A stretch of DNA of 62,101 nucleotides from a bacterium (GTDB lineage: Bacteria > Actinomycetota > Acidimicrobiia > Spongiisociales > JAENVV01). The position numbers were made by a program, and so were the translations under genes. Location of the stretch: contig JAHEDI010000020.1 of the NCBI GenBank assembly GCA_024641305.1, forward strand, positions 1 to 62,101. The letters run 5' to 3'. This document shows, one piece after another, positions 32,495-41,938 of the stretch (the stretch's first letter is position 1; every line of letters starts with the position of its first letter). Below the pieces are notes generated by a model. The model did not search any database. It had not been told where the DNA came from and saw only the letters and a list, made by a program, of their open reading frames with translations.

Positions 32495-33205
32495 ATGAAA
32501 CTGTTGCGAGCTGCTGGATGGACCATGATCTGGGCCGGGGTCCTCATCTTCGCGTTCCTGGCGTATCAGCTGTTCGGAACGTCGATTGCTACCAATCGCG
32601 CCCAGGTTGAGGCTGGAGAGCAGCTCGATACGATCTTTGAAACCTCGATCGAAGAGCTCGCGGCCACCGGCGTTACGATTCCGACCGATCCGGTCGATCC
32701 GACCGATCCAACCGGCCCGTCCGTCGTCGTTCCGAAGCTCTTTCCCGAGCCGGTTCCGGTAGCGGGCCAGCCATTCGCTCGAATTCTGATCCCAGCCGTT
32801 GAACTCGACCGGGTCGTGTGGGAAGGCGTTGACCGGGAAGACCTCAAAAATGGGCCAGGTCATATGCCGTGGACGACGCTGCCCGGCCAACCGGGTAACT
32901 CGGTTATTTCCGGGCATAGGACGACCCATGGGGCCCCGTTCTTCAGACTCGACGAGCTCGTGGTCGGCGACAGTGTCACGGTTGAGACGGCCACCGGATT
33001 GCACGTCTATGAAGTGCGCGAGATTCTCATCGTCGACCCGACAGCCGTTGAGGTAACCGAGTTCAGAGAAGGCGCCTGGCTAACCCTCACCACCTGCCAT
33101 CCCGTGTACTCGGCCGCCCAGCGGTTGGTCATTCACGCCGAGCTGGTTGATGGTCCCAATTTCCCATTTGTTCAAAGCCAAACGACCGACTCGGAGGCAT
33201 CGTGA
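32495..33205 (+). CDS. Class E sortase
   Basis: A membrane-anchored transpeptidase of 236 residues: TM helix (about 9-27), a linker with a DPTDPT repeat (65-73), and the sortase barrel with catalytic His141 (SGHRTTHG), Cys201 (TLTTCHP) and Arg210 (AAQRLVI). The GHRTTHGAPF and LTTCHP motifs are typical of actinobacterial class E sortases, which attach proteins carrying LAxTG-like signals. No sortase substrate with a clear C-terminal sorting signal is visible in this window. The stop overlaps the small gene that follows. Confidence 0.92.
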   Translation: MKLLRAAGWTMIWAGVLIFAFLAYQLFGTSIATNRAQVEAGEQLDTIFETSIEELAATGVTIPTDPVDPTDPTGPSVVVPKLFPEPVPVAGQPFARILIPAVELDRVVWEGVDREDLKNGPGHMPWTTLPGQPGNSVISGHRTTHGAPFFRLDELVVGDSVTVETATGLHVYEVREILIVDPTAVEVTEFREGAWLTLTTCHPVYSAAQRLVIHAELVDGPNFPFVQSQTTDSEAS

Positions 33206-33384
33206 TGAGGAAGCTCTATAACCGTCTACCCGGTCCGACTCCGATCCGGGTATTGATTCTGCTCGTCCTCGCCGCCGTGGTGTTCCTACTGCTCGTACCA
33301 CTTTTTGAGTGGGCCGGGACGTTCCTCGACGACGGTGGCGTGATCGGAGCTTGGGTAGACGTAGGGCCGGGTCTTCGGGTCTAG
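33205..33384 (+). CDS. Small single-TM protein next to sortase
   Basis: A 59-residue protein: basic N-terminus MRKLYNRLPGPTPIRV, one TM helix (about 17-37) and a short extracytoplasmic tail. Small proteins of this form (R-LYRRLPGP-P-R followed by a TM) commonly sit next to class E sortase genes in actinobacteria. The start overlaps the sortase stop (TGATG), with GGAGG at 33192-33196. Function unknown; a sortase chaperone or anchor is a guess from context. Confidence 0.72.
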   Translation: MRKLYNRLPGPTPIRVLILLVLAAVVFLLLVPLFEWAGTFLDDGGVIGAWVDVGPGLRV

Positions 33385-33459
33385 GGCGGACGAACCGGTG
33401 AGTTGACTCCGACCCTACGTCATTGACTCGTTAACGTCGAGGATGGCGCGAACGGTTCC

Positions 33460-34020
33460 CTAGAATCCAAACGATCCGGCGGAAAGCTCACGGAGCTTTT
33501 CCAGCGAGATCTGTCCGGTTATCTGCTTCTTGATCGTTCCGTCTTGACCGATGAACCAGGTCGACGGCATCCCCAGCGGTGGGTAGCTAGCCGCCACCGT
33601 CTCAGACGCATCGAACCCGAGCGCGTACGACACGCCGAGCTCGTCGGCTAACGAGCGCGCCGGCACTTCCTGATCGCTGACCGCCACGCCGATCACCATG
33701 ATGCCGGGCTGTTCGACCTGAAACTGATCGAAATCTGGCATCTCCGCCCGGCATGGAGCGCACCATGAGGCCCAAAGGTTCAATATCACCGGTCGGCCGT
33801 CCGTTGCCAGGTGCTCGGCAAGGTGGAAGGTTGAGCCGTCGAAGAGTGTCACGGTGAAGTCCGGGGCAAGTGACGAGTCGCTAGGTGGTGGGACACTGGC
33901 GACCGGTTCCGGGCGATTCGTGAACACCATGATTGCCGCGACGGCTCCCACCACGGCGACGGCCATCAACACGACCAAACCAATCCGGTTCGTAGTTCGT
34001 TTCTCGGCAACTGGTTCCAT
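33460..34020 (-). CDS. TlpA/ResA-like membrane-anchored thioredoxin
   Basis: A 186-residue extracytoplasmic thiol-disulfide oxidoreductase: TM anchor (about 13-33) and a thioredoxin domain (about 50-185) with active site WASWCAPCRAEMP and the cis-Pro loop GMPSTWFI. It should reduce or exchange disulfides outside the membrane, as in cytochrome c maturation or envelope repair. TAGCAT (complement of 34028-34033) ends 7 nt before the ATG, so it is leaderless and divergent from the sulfite-oxidase-like gene. Confidence 0.92.
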   Translation of the reverse strand: MEPVAEKRTTNRIGLVVLMAVAVVGAVAAIMVFTNRPEPVASVPPPSDSSLAPDFTVTLFDGSTFHLAEHLATDGRPVILNLWASWCAPCRAEMPDFDQFQVEQPGIMVIGVAVSDQEVPARSLADELGVSYALGFDASETVAASYPPLGMPSTWFIGQDGTIKKQITGQISLEKLRELSAGSFGF

Positions 34021-34060
34021 CTAGTCAATGCTACCGGTGGTTCGTCGGTAGACTTTTCTG
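34021..34060. promoter_or_regulatory. Compact divergent leaderless promoters
   Basis: Only 40 bp separate two divergent ATGs. TAGCAT (complement of 34028-34033) serves the TlpA gene with a 7-nt gap and TAGACT (34049-34054) serves the plus-strand gene with a 6-nt gap. Their -35 regions must overlap. Confidence 0.55.
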
Positions 34061-34672
34061 ATGAGCTTGTTCAAACCGGGGAAGGTCGACATTGCCAAAG
34101 AGGGGATAGATCCCGCCCGGGTTCCGCCCGGGCAGTATGTGACTGATCGATTCCCGGTCCTCCATGCCGGGATCGTGCCGACAATTGATCTTGAGCACTG
34201 GGATCTCAGAGTCGATGGACTGGTCACTGAGACGACGTCTTTTTCACTGGCGCAGATTAAGGCCATGCCGGCCGTCGACGTCACGACGGACATTCATTGT
34301 GTAACAAAATGGTCCAAGCTCGACACGAACTGGCACGGGGTTCGGGTGGCCGACCTCCTTGCGAACGTGGAGGTGGCCCCGCAAGCCACGCATGTCCTGA
34401 TCGGCGCCGAACATGGGTTCACGGCCAACTTGCCGATCGCCGATTTGGTTCTACCGGACAACCTCCTGGCCTGGGAGTTCGGTGGTACCGAACTCGAATT
34501 GGAGCACGGGTGGCCGTTGCGTCTGGTCATTCCCCATCTTTACTTCTGGAAGTCCGTCAAGTGGGTCAGGTCCTTGACCTTTCTGGCCGCCGACCAACCT
34601 GGTTTCTGGGAGCGCAACGGATATCACATGTACGGTGATCCGTTCAAAGAGCAGCGTTATTGGGGTAGCTGA
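34061..34672 (+). CDS. Sulfite-oxidase-like molybdopterin oxidoreductase
   Basis: A 203-residue protein of the SUOX-fold family. The molybdenum-ligand Cys is in TTDIHCVTKWSKLD, followed by WHGVRVADLL, and the C-terminal PHLYFWKSVKWVRSLTF matches YedY-type single-domain enzymes. No signal peptide or Tat motif is visible, so it is probably cytoplasmic. The substrate is not known. Moco synthesis genes moeA, moaC and mog lie 12 kb downstream in the window. The 3' end overlaps the oligoribonuclease gene by 16 bp. Confidence 0.9.
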   Translation: MSLFKPGKVDIAKEGIDPARVPPGQYVTDRFPVLHAGIVPTIDLEHWDLRVDGLVTETTSFSLAQIKAMPAVDVTTDIHCVTKWSKLDTNWHGVRVADLLANVEVAPQATHVLIGAEHGFTANLPIADLVLPDNLLAWEFGGTELELEHGWPLRLVIPHLYFWKSVKWVRSLTFLAADQPGFWERNGYHMYGDPFKEQRYWGS

Positions 34673-35214
34673 GGTTCCTGAAACAGGACCGTCCGGTAGT
34701 AGCGGAGTTCTTCAATCGACTCCTGGATGTCAACCAACGCTCGATGTCCTCCGCCCTTGACCGGAGCATCGGTGAGACGGTCGGGCATCCAACGGCGAGC
34801 CAGTTCTTTGAGGGTGGATACATCGACGATGCGGTAGTGGAGATGATCGACCAGCTTCGGCATGTGTTTGACAAGAAACGACCGATCCGTATGGATGCTG
34901 TTTCCCGCCAGCGGGGCCACCCCCGGTTCGGGGATGTGCTGCTTGACGAACGCCAGAACTTGCCGCTCGGCATCCTTAACGGTGAGCGTCGCCGCCAGGA
35001 CCCGCTCCGATAGACCAGATTTGGCGTGCATGTGTTTGACAACCGGAACCATGCCATCGAGCTGGGACTGCGAGGCAGAGATCACCAGATCAGGCCCTTC
35101 GATGCCGTTTTCAAGATTCCCGTCCGTGATGATTACGGCGATCTCAAGGATGGCGTCGCGTTCGACGTCAAGGCCAGTCATCTCAAGATCGATCCATACG
35201 AGCGGTTGTTCCAT
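34657..35214 (-). CDS. orn: Oligoribonuclease
   Basis: A DEDDh 3'-5' exonuclease of 185 residues that degrades two- to five-nucleotide RNAs and pGpG, the end product of c-di-GMP turnover. Catalytic residues are in WIDLEMTGLD (Asp9, Glu11), AGNSIHTDRSF and the C-terminal GGGHRALVDIQESIEELRYY (His and Asp). ATG 35214 gives the canonical MEQPLVWIDLEMTG start. Orn is relevant to the HD-GYP proteins in this window, since linear pGpG feeds into it. Confidence 0.95.
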   Translation of the reverse strand: MEQPLVWIDLEMTGLDVERDAILEIAVIITDGNLENGIEGPDLVISASQSQLDGMVPVVKHMHAKSGLSERVLAATLTVKDAERQVLAFVKQHIPEPGVAPLAGNSIHTDRSFLVKHMPKLVDHLHYRIVDVSTLKELARRWMPDRLTDAPVKGGGHRALVDIQESIEELRYYRTVLFQEPQLPQ

Positions 35215-35254
35215 GACCGGTACGCTAGCCGTCGACCACGTCCCCACATCGAGA

Positions 35255-38002
35255 CTAGTGGGCAGCCGCCATTGCTTTGAGCACAGTGTGGAGGATGCCG
35301 CCGTTGCGGTAGTAGTCGACCTCAACCGGTGTGTCGATCCGACAGATCGTGGTGAAGCTGACTACGGAGCCGTCTGTCCTGGCGGCGGTTACCTCGACGT
35401 CCTGGCGGGGTTCGAGACTGTCATCGATCACAATCGAGAAGGTCTCGGTACCGTCCAGGCCGAGCGTCTCGGCATTCTGTCCAGGGCGGAACGTGAGTGG
35501 GAGCACGCCCATCCCGACCAGGTTCGAACGATGGATCCGCTCATACGATTCGGCGATGACCGCTTTGACGCCCAGCAGGAACGTGCCCTTGGCAGCCCAG
35601 TCCCGCGAAGACCCCATGCCATAGTCCTTGCCGGCCAGAACCACGAGCGGCACCGCGGCAGCTTTGTATGACAGGCTGGCGTCGTAAATGCTCTTTACGG
35701 TTCCATCGGTGAAGTCGGTGGTCCACCCGCCCTCGGTGCCCGGGGCGATTTGGTTTCGGACCCGGATGTTGGCAAACGTCCCGCGAGTCATTACGCGATC
35801 ATTGCCGCGCCGCGATCCGTAGCTGTTGAACAACCGTTTTTCGACATGGTGGTCGGTGAGGTAGGTTCCGGCCGGGCTGTCGACGGCAATCGATCCTGCC
35901 GGCGAGATGTGATCCGTGGTCACCGAGTCTCCAACCTTGATGAGGGTCCGCGCGCCGGTGATCGGCACGATCGTTCCTGGTTCAGTGGTCAGGCCCTCGA
36001 AAAATGGCGGCTCCTGAATATAGGTCGATGCATCGTTCCAGGCGTAAATGGCCGTTCCGGCGGTATCGATTGCTCGCCATTCATCGGGTCCGTGAAAGAC
36101 ATTCCCGTACTGTTCGATGAACTGTTCTCGCGTGACCGCGGTCGAGACGATCTCGTCGATCTCGGTCTGGGTTGGCCAGATGTCCTTCAGGAACACCGGC
36201 AGGCCGTCGGGGTCGGTTCCGATTGGCTCGTTCGTCAGGTCGATGTCGACAGTGCCGGCAAGCGCATAGGCAACTACCAGTGGCGGTGATGCGAGGTAAT
36301 TGGCCTTTACATGGGGCGAGATGCGCCCCTCGAAGTTTCGGTTACCGGACAGAACCGAAGCGACAACCAGATCGTCGCTTTCGACTGCCGCAGCTATGGG
36401 TTCGGGGAGGGGGCCTGAGTTCCCGATGCAGGTGGTGCATCCGTACCCGACCGTGAAGAAGCCAATGGCCTCAAGGTCCTCGGTTAGGTTGGCGGTGTCG
36501 AGATATTCGGTCACTACTTTTGATCCCGGAGCAAGCGAGGTTTTGACCCACGGCTTTCGGTTAAGTCCTAGCGCCCTGGCCTTGCGAGCGACGAGGCCCG
36601 CCCCGATCATGACCGCCGGGTTTGACGTGTTGGTGCAGGAGGTAATAGCGGCAATGACGACGTCACCATGATTGAGTTCGAAGTCGTAACCGTCGTAGGA
36701 AACCGGCGCCCCCGAGGGACCGGCGTCTACATCGGCAGTCGGGCCTCCCTCGTCGGACATCATCTCAACCGTCCCGACAGAGGCCGGACCAGCCTTATGG
36801 AAGGTGTTCACCAGGTCTTGTTCCCATTGGGATTTCATGCCGGACAACAAAATCCGATCCTGGGGGCGTTTTGGGCCGGCCAGGGCGGGTTGAACCGTCG
36901 AGAGGTCCAACTCGACGTTCGACGAGTATGTGATGGAGCGTGTTTCGTCGCGCCATAAGCCCTGCTCTTTGTAGTACATCTCGACTGTCTCAACGAGGGC
37001 CTCGTCCCTACCAGTGAGTCGTAAGTACGTCAGGGTTTGTTCGTCGACGGGAAAGAAGCCGACCGTCGCGCCATATTCGGGTGCCATGTTGGCGATCGTC
37101 GCCCGATTGGCGAGCGGCATGTCGGCCAGGCCGGGCCCGTGGAACTCGACGAACTTGCCGACCACTCCGTGTTCCCTGAGCATCTGGGTCACTGCCAAGA
37201 CCATGTCGGTGGCGGTGGCCCCTTCGGCCAAACGACCGGTCAGCTTGAACCCGACTACCTCCGGTATAAGCATGTAGATCGGCTGGCCGACCATGACCGC
37301 TTCGGCCTCGATGCCGCCCACGCCCCATCCGACCACGCCGATCCCGTTGATCATGGTCGTGTGGGAATCAGTTCCCACCAAGGAGTCGGGGTATAGCTCC
37401 GTGCCATTGTCCCAGACGACGTTGGCGAGGTACTCCAGGTTCACTTGGTGGACGATGCCGGTCGCCGGCGGTACGACCCGGAAGTTCGAGAAGGCCGACT
37501 GGCCCCATTTCAGAAATTCGTAGCGCTCCTGGTTCCGCTCAAACTCGTGCTGGGCGTTGATTTGGAGGGCCATGCCCGAGTTGAAGGCATCAACCTGCAC
37601 GGAGTGGTCGATCACCAGGTCGCATTGGACGAGGGGATTGACTTTCTGGGCGGCGGCTTCGTCCCCGGTCATGCGAACCATTGCCGAGCGCATGGCGGCC
37701 AAATCGACAACGGCTGGGACGCCGGTGAAGTCCTGGAGCACTACCCGTCCTGGGGTGAAGGGGATTTCCGTCTCCCCAACCTTCGTGGCGTTGTATGAGG
37801 CCAGCGAGCGCACGTCTTCATCCTGAACGATGTGGCCGTCATAGTTACGGAGCACCGATTCGAGCAACACCTTGATCGAGTACGGAATCGTTTCGATGTC
37901 ACCGATGTCTTTGAGGGCGTCGAGCCGATAGATGGTACGTTCGCCGAGGGGCGTAGAAATGGTCGACTTGGCTAGGAACGGGTCGGGTTTCATGTGGGTC
38001 AT
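35255..38002 (-). CDS. acnA: Aconitate hydratase A
   Basis: A 4Fe-4S aconitase of 915 residues interconverting citrate and isocitrate in the TCA cycle. Cluster cysteines are in [14 protein letters not shown] and [12 protein letters not shown]; the swivel domain has [15 protein letters not shown]. Length and the N-terminal RTIYRLDAL match AcnA/IRP-type enzymes. GAGG lies before the ATG at 38002; a second ATG three codons in is possible. A -10-like TACAAT lies upstream (complement of about 38029-38034). The neighbour is an Fe-S type regulator gene in the same direction, 116 bp upstream. Confidence 0.96.
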   Translation of the reverse strand: MTHMKPDPFLAKSTISTPLGERTIYRLDALKDIGDIETIPYSIKVLLESVLRNYDGHIVQDEDVRSLASYNATKVGETEIPFTPGRVVLQDFTGVPAVVDLAAMRSAMVRMTGDEAAAQKVNPLVQCDLVIDHSVQVDAFNSGMALQINAQHEFERNQERYEFLKWGQSAFSNFRVVPPATGIVHQVNLEYLANVVWDNGTELYPDSLVGTDSHTTMINGIGVVGWGVGGIEAEAVMVGQPIYMLIPEVVGFKLTGRLAEGATATDMVLAVTQMLREHGVVGKFVEFHGPGLADMPLANRATIANMAPEYGATVGFFPVDEQTLTYLRLTGRDEALVETVEMYYKEQGLWRDETRSITYSSNVELDLSTVQPALAGPKRPQDRILLSGMKSQWEQDLVNTFHKAGPASVGTVEMMSDEGGPTADVDAGPSGAPVSYDGYDFELNHGDVVIAAITSCTNTSNPAVMIGAGLVARKARALGLNRKPWVKTSLAPGSKVVTEYLDTANLTEDLEAIGFFTVGYGCTTCIGNSGPLPEPIAAAVESDDLVVASVLSGNRNFEGRISPHVKANYLASPPLVVAYALAGTVDIDLTNEPIGTDPDGLPVFLKDIWPTQTEIDEIVSTAVTREQFIEQYGNVFHGPDEWRAIDTAGTAIYAWNDASTYIQEPPFFEGLTTEPGTIVPITGARTLIKVGDSVTTDHISPAGSIAVDSPAGTYLTDHHVEKRLFNSYGSRRGNDRVMTRGTFANIRVRNQIAPGTEGGWTTDFTDGTVKSIYDASLSYKAAAVPLVVLAGKDYGMGSSRDWAAKGTFLLGVKAVIAESYERIHRSNLVGMGVLPLTFRPGQNAETLGLDGTETFSIVIDDSLEPRQDVEVTAARTDGSVVSFTTICRIDTPVEVDYYRNGGILHTVLKAMAAAH

Positions 38003-38118
38003 GCCTCATTTCTTGTTCTGGGAGCGATTGTAGACACCGGTCCCTGGCACCCGGAATCGCTTGTATTCGAAAAAAGTGGCGTTCTTGCGTTGGCGGGCAA
38101 AGAAACGCGAAGGTGCCC

Positions 38119-38832
38119 TTACCCGACCCGACTGATGGTGACCTCAACGCTCGTCACGCAGTTCTCATTGTCGGTGGTGTGCGGTTTGACCGTCGTCGTG
38201 CAGTCGGGGTCGATTGCTTCCATGAGGCCGTCAACGAGACCCTGGTCAAGGGAACAGATCACCTGGGGATGCGATTTGGCGGCATCACCGAATGGGCAGT
38301 GGCTGGTAAGTAGCCCGGAACCATCGGGGGACGGCGAGATGCCGAACCCGACCCCAGTCATCGCCATGGCCACGGCACGGACGGCCGAACCGTATCCCGA
38401 GTCGCCGGTGTCGCCGATTTCGGATGCCAGTTCGAGGCCGTATTGGCGACCAACCGCCCTGGCTGCCGCAGAGATATCCGGGTGATCAACCTCGCCAATG
38501 AGTCTAACGAGCAACTCGTTGAGGAGATCTCGTCTGGCGGATGGGAAGTGCACGTCGATCGTCTTGCTGGTGGCCATATAACCCTTGGCGGGTCGCCCGA
38601 CGCCACTGGGAGGGCCGACTTTCGTGGTGCGCAGATAGTCGTCCTCGACCAGACGATCGAGGTGGTGGCGGGCGACATTGGCATGGATGTCGAAGAGCTC
38701 CGCCACGCGGCTGACCGTCATCGGAACCGCCGACTCGCGGACGGCAATGTAGATACCCCGGCGGGTGGGGTCGCCCAGCGAGGCGGTGAGATCGCCAATC
38801 GTCTCGTCGAGGGAACGCGGATACGTGGTCAC
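38119..38832 (-). CDS. SufR-like Fe-S dependent ArsR-type regulator
   Basis: A 237-residue regulator with an N-terminal winged helix (about 12-80; MTVSRVAELFDIHANVARHHLDRL) and a C-terminal domain with cysteines in SHCPFGDAAKSHPQVIC and DPDC plus NENC. This arrangement is that of the actinobacterial SufR-type repressors, whose cluster controls suf and other Fe-S genes. It lies between acnA and the divergent Mrp ATPase gene. GTG start, 8 nt after TATAGT (complement of 38841-38846), which suggests a leaderless mRNA. Probably autoregulated through the shared intergenic region. Confidence 0.85.
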   Translation of the reverse strand: MTTYPRSLDETIGDLTASLGDPTRRGIYIAVRESAVPMTVSRVAELFDIHANVARHHLDRLVEDDYLRTTKVGPPSGVGRPAKGYMATSKTIDVHFPSARRDLLNELLVRLIGEVDHPDISAAARAVGRQYGLELASEIGDTGDSGYGSAVRAVAMAMTGVGFGISPSPDGSGLLTSHCPFGDAAKSHPQVICSLDQGLVDGLMEAIDPDCTTTVKPHTTDNENCVTSVEVTISRVG

Positions 38833-38840
38833 TGACCATC

Positions 38841-38848
38841 ACTATAGT
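38841..38848. promoter_or_regulatory. Palindromic bidirectional -10 element
   Basis: The octamer ACTATAGT is its own complement and gives a TATAGT hexamer on both strands: on the minus strand 8 nt before the regulator's GTG, on the plus strand 29 nt before the Mrp ATG, which has its own GAGGA ribosome binding site. One bound regulator here could control both genes. Confidence 0.5.
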
Positions 38849-38877
38849 TTCCCCGGCCCCTATTGCCCTGAGGAACG

Positions 38878-39969
38878 ATGTCTGACGCCTCCGAAATCAA
38901 GTCCATTATCGGCGCTATCGAAGATCCGGTCGTGCATCGACCGATCGGCGACATCGGCGTTTTGACCAGGGTGGAGGTCGGTCGTCGTGGACTCGTGACG
39001 ATCGAGTTGGCTATTCCGATCCCGGGATTGGTCGACTACGAGGACCTGAAAGCCACGGTCTCGGCCACTGCGGCCGGTATCGATGACGTGAAGAAGCTCG
39101 AGATCGTCACCAACGACATGCGCGACGAGGATCGGGAGGCGATGATGGCCCGGGTTCTCCCGGCCGGAAAAGCCGTGGTGGGTGGCCCGGCCAGTCCCAC
39201 CCGGGTAGTCGGAATCGCTTCGGGCAAGGGAGGGGTTGGAAAGTCGTCGGTGACCACCAACCTGGCAGTAGCCCTGGCCAAGATCGGACACACCGTTGGG
39301 GTCATAGACGCCGACGTCTGGGGCTTCTCGATTCCTCGCATGCTGGGCGCCGGACCGGCGCCCGTGGTCATCCATGAGTCGATCATTCCACCGTCGGCGT
39401 ACGGTGTGAAGGCCATGTCGATGGACTACTTCGTCGGTGATGATCGGGCCGTTATCTGGCGGGGTCCGATGCTCCATAAGGCGATTGAACAATTCCTGAC
39501 CGACGTCCTGTGGGACGATCCTGATTTCCTGCTCGTCGACATGCCGCCGGGGACCGGGGACATAGCCATATCCCTCTCGCAGTTCCTGCCGAGAGCACAA
39601 TTACTGTTGGTGACCACCCCCCAGCCAACCGCCCAGCGAGTGGCGCGCCGGTCGGCCCTGATGGCCGCCGAGGTGAACCAAGAGGTCGTTGCCGTTATCG
39701 AGAATATGTCATATTTTGAAGGTGACGACGGCAAACGATACGAGATCTTTGGATCTGGCGGTGGAGCAGCACTGGCAGAGGATCTTGGGGTTCCGCTCAT
39801 CGGTCAGATTCCGCTCCTCTCGGCGATGCGAGAAGGCGCCGATAACGCCCAACCGGTGTCGGTGGCTGCCCCCGATAGCGAGGCAGCTCGCGGCTTTATG
39901 GCCGCCGCCGAGGCTCTCGTCAAGATCAAGCCTCGGATCCGGACGCATCCCGAACTGGTGATCCGGTAG
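38878..39969 (+). CDS. Mrp/NBP35-family P-loop ATPase (Fe-S carrier type)
   Basis: A 363-residue protein: N-terminal MIP18/DUF59 domain (about 5-85), then the ApbC/Mrp ATPase domain with the deviant Walker A SGKGGVGKSSVTTNLA (about residue 115), switch DADVWGFSIPRMLG and DMPPGTGD. It is thought to carry or deliver Fe-S clusters. The CxxC that many Mrp proteins have after the ENMSYF motif is missing here (ENMSYFEGDDGKRYEIFG). It is divergent from a SufR-like regulator and near aconitase. Confidence 0.93.
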   Translation: MSDASEIKSIIGAIEDPVVHRPIGDIGVLTRVEVGRRGLVTIELAIPIPGLVDYEDLKATVSATAAGIDDVKKLEIVTNDMRDEDREAMMARVLPAGKAVVGGPASPTRVVGIASGKGGVGKSSVTTNLAVALAKIGHTVGVIDADVWGFSIPRMLGAGPAPVVIHESIIPPSAYGVKAMSMDYFVGDDRAVIWRGPMLHKAIEQFLTDVLWDDPDFLLVDMPPGTGDIAISLSQFLPRAQLLLVTTPQPTAQRVARRSALMAAEVNQEVVAVIENMSYFEGDDGKRYEIFGSGGGAALAEDLGVPLIGQIPLLSAMREGADNAQPVSVAAPDSEAARGFMAAAEALVKIKPRIRTHPELVIR

Positions 39970-39974
39970 CCAGC

Positions 39975-41600
39975 GTGGCCAAGATCCACGGCGGTCAGGT
40001 CATTGCCCGGGCGCTCCGTGCAGAAGGAGTTGATACCGTCTTCGCCCTGACGGGCGGGCACATTATTTCCATCCTTGACGGTTGTATGCAGGAGGGCATC
40101 CGGGTCATCGATGTCCGCCACGAACAGGCGGCCGCCCACTGTGCGGAGGCTTACAGTCGTTTGACCGGTCGACTCGGCGTGGCCCTCGTCACTGCCGGTC
40201 CGGGGGTAACCGACGCGGTCACCGGGGTGGCGACCGCCTTCTACTCGAACATCCCGATGCTTCTGCTCGGTGGCCGGCATCTGAAACGCCAAGAACTTAT
40301 GGGCGGGCTTCAAGAGATGGATCATCCTCGGATGTTCCACTCAATCACGGCCTGGGCGGGAACTGCCTGGGAGACCAACCGGTTGGCGGATCACATAGCT
40401 CATGCCGCCAGGGCAGCTTTCGCTGGACGCGGTGGTCCGGTATTTCTTGACATTCCGATGGACGTCGGCCTCGACATGGTCGACGAGGCCGAGGTCAACT
40501 GGCCAGCCGACTATCGAGCCAACCAGCCCCGCCTGGCCGGACCCGGCACCCTGGATGAGATTGTCAACCATCTCGCCGCAGCCTCACGGCCGGTGCTGTT
40601 TGCCGGGGGTGGATTTCACCCGTCGGGCGCCGAGGCCCTTCGGGTGGTCGCCGAGGCCCTCCAGGCTCCGGTATACCTGAACAGTCGGGCTCGCGGCTCG
40701 GTGCCGTTTGGCCATCCACTGCTCGGCAACCATGCTCGTACGCAGGCCTTCGCCGCCGCTGACCTGGTACTCGGTCTTGGAGTTGATTGGGACTTCCGAA
40801 CCGGATATGGCCGCAAAATACATCCCGATGCGACGGTCATCCAGGTCGACGCGGACGCCGGCAAGATTGGCTGGAACCGCCCGGCGCACATCGGACTCGA
40901 GGCCGACCCGGCCGCGGTTATTCGCCAGCTCGCCGAATTGACCGACCGGCTGTCCGGCGAGGTTGCCTGGGCGGAGGAGATGCGCTTCATTGAGCTCGGC
41001 AAACAAGCCGACCTCGATCTGCAAGCCGACGATGACGCATCGCCAGTGATGCCGCAGCGCTTCGGTCGTGACGTAGCGAGCTTTTTCGGGTCAGATGCGA
41101 TCGTCTCGGTTGACGGGGGAGACATCGTATCCACGACGGCTCGTTGGCTCCAGGTCTCTCATCCCGGCCATGTCCTGGACCCGGGGCCGTTCGGGACTCT
41201 CGGCACCGGTGCGCCGTATGCGATTGCTGCCAAGGTCGCCTTTCCCGATCGGAGGGTGGGGATCGTCTTTGGTGATGGCGGATTCGGCTTCAACGGGATG
41301 GAATACGACACGATGGTGCGCCATGGCCTTCCCATCGTCGGGGTCCTCGGAAACGATGGTGTCTGGTCGAATATCAAGACCTTCCACCGGGCGTTCTACC
41401 CCGACCGACTCGTGGGCACTGACCTGGGGGTTCGTCGCTACGACAAGATGGTTGAGGGCCTTGGCGGATACGGGGAATTCGTCACCGATCCCCGCGAAAT
41501 TCGACCGGCTCTTGAGCGCGCCGAAGCTTCGGGTCTACCCGCCCTCGTCAACGTCCATCTCGCAGAGACGGTGCGTATGTCGAGTAACTACAGCCAGTAG
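39975..41600 (+). CDS. ThDP-dependent enzyme, acetolactate synthase-like
   Basis: A 541-residue protein of the acetolactate synthase/2-hydroxyacyl-CoA lyase superfamily. The activating Glu50 is in VRHEQAAAH, the central domain has a GxGxD Rossmann pattern and the C-terminal ThDP/Mg motif is GDGGFGFNGMEYDTM with GNDGVW. Lack of an adjacent small subunit and the ALTGGHIISILD start suggest a catabolic lyase or decarboxylase (for example oxalyl-CoA decarboxylase or 2-hydroxyacyl-CoA lyase like) rather than branched-chain biosynthesis. The GTG start lies 5 bp after the Mrp stop, so the genes are cotranscribed. Confidence 0.87.
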   Translation: MAKIHGGQVIARALRAEGVDTVFALTGGHIISILDGCMQEGIRVIDVRHEQAAAHCAEAYSRLTGRLGVALVTAGPGVTDAVTGVATAFYSNIPMLLLGGRHLKRQELMGGLQEMDHPRMFHSITAWAGTAWETNRLADHIAHAARAAFAGRGGPVFLDIPMDVGLDMVDEAEVNWPADYRANQPRLAGPGTLDEIVNHLAAASRPVLFAGGGFHPSGAEALRVVAEALQAPVYLNSRARGSVPFGHPLLGNHARTQAFAAADLVLGLGVDWDFRTGYGRKIHPDATVIQVDADAGKIGWNRPAHIGLEADPAAVIRQLAELTDRLSGEVAWAEEMRFIELGKQADLDLQADDDASPVMPQRFGRDVASFFGSDAIVSVDGGDIVSTTARWLQVSHPGHVLDPGPFGTLGTGAPYAIAAKVAFPDRRVGIVFGDGGFGFNGMEYDTMVRHGLPIVGVLGNDGVWSNIKTFHRAFYPDRLVGTDLGVRRYDKMVEGLGGYGEFVTDPREIRPALERAEASGLPALVNVHLAETVRMSSNYSQ

Positions 41601-41627
41601 CGAGTCCGGCTACCGCCCGGGGAGGGC

Positions 41628-41867
41628 TTACTTCAGGAATTGTTCGATCTTGACCGTGGCGGCTTCCGTAACCTTCTGTTGAAGCACCGCCAGAGCCCGG
41701 GCGATCGCTAGTTCTTCGCCGACCACCGGCATCGGTGGGTCGATTGGATTGCGGCTGGCCGAACCGAGGCCTTCAAAGTGGTCGCCGCGCAAATCCAGGG
41801 TGGCGAAGGCCAAGGTGTTCTTCTCGTCTTCAGACAAATGCAGGTTGAGTACGACGTCCTTTTCCAT
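41628..41867 (-). CDS. DUF1876 domain protein
   Basis: A 79-residue protein with the DUF1876 pattern: a beta strand with acidic residues (VVLNLHLSEDEKNTLAFATLD), LRGDHFEGLGSASRNP and PVVGEELAIARAL. The fold is dsRBD-like, but the function is not known. ATG 41867 has GGAGGT upstream. Found mainly in actinobacteria. Confidence 0.88.
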   Translation of the reverse strand: MEKDVVLNLHLSEDEKNTLAFATLDLRGDHFEGLGSASRNPIDPPMPVVGEELAIARALAVLQQKVTEAATVKIEQFLK

Positions 41868-41938
41868 GAGCACCTCCATAGTCAGTATCCGACGTGCCCT
41901 ACCTGACGTCAATTGGCCAAAAGGCCTGTGCCGGTGGG

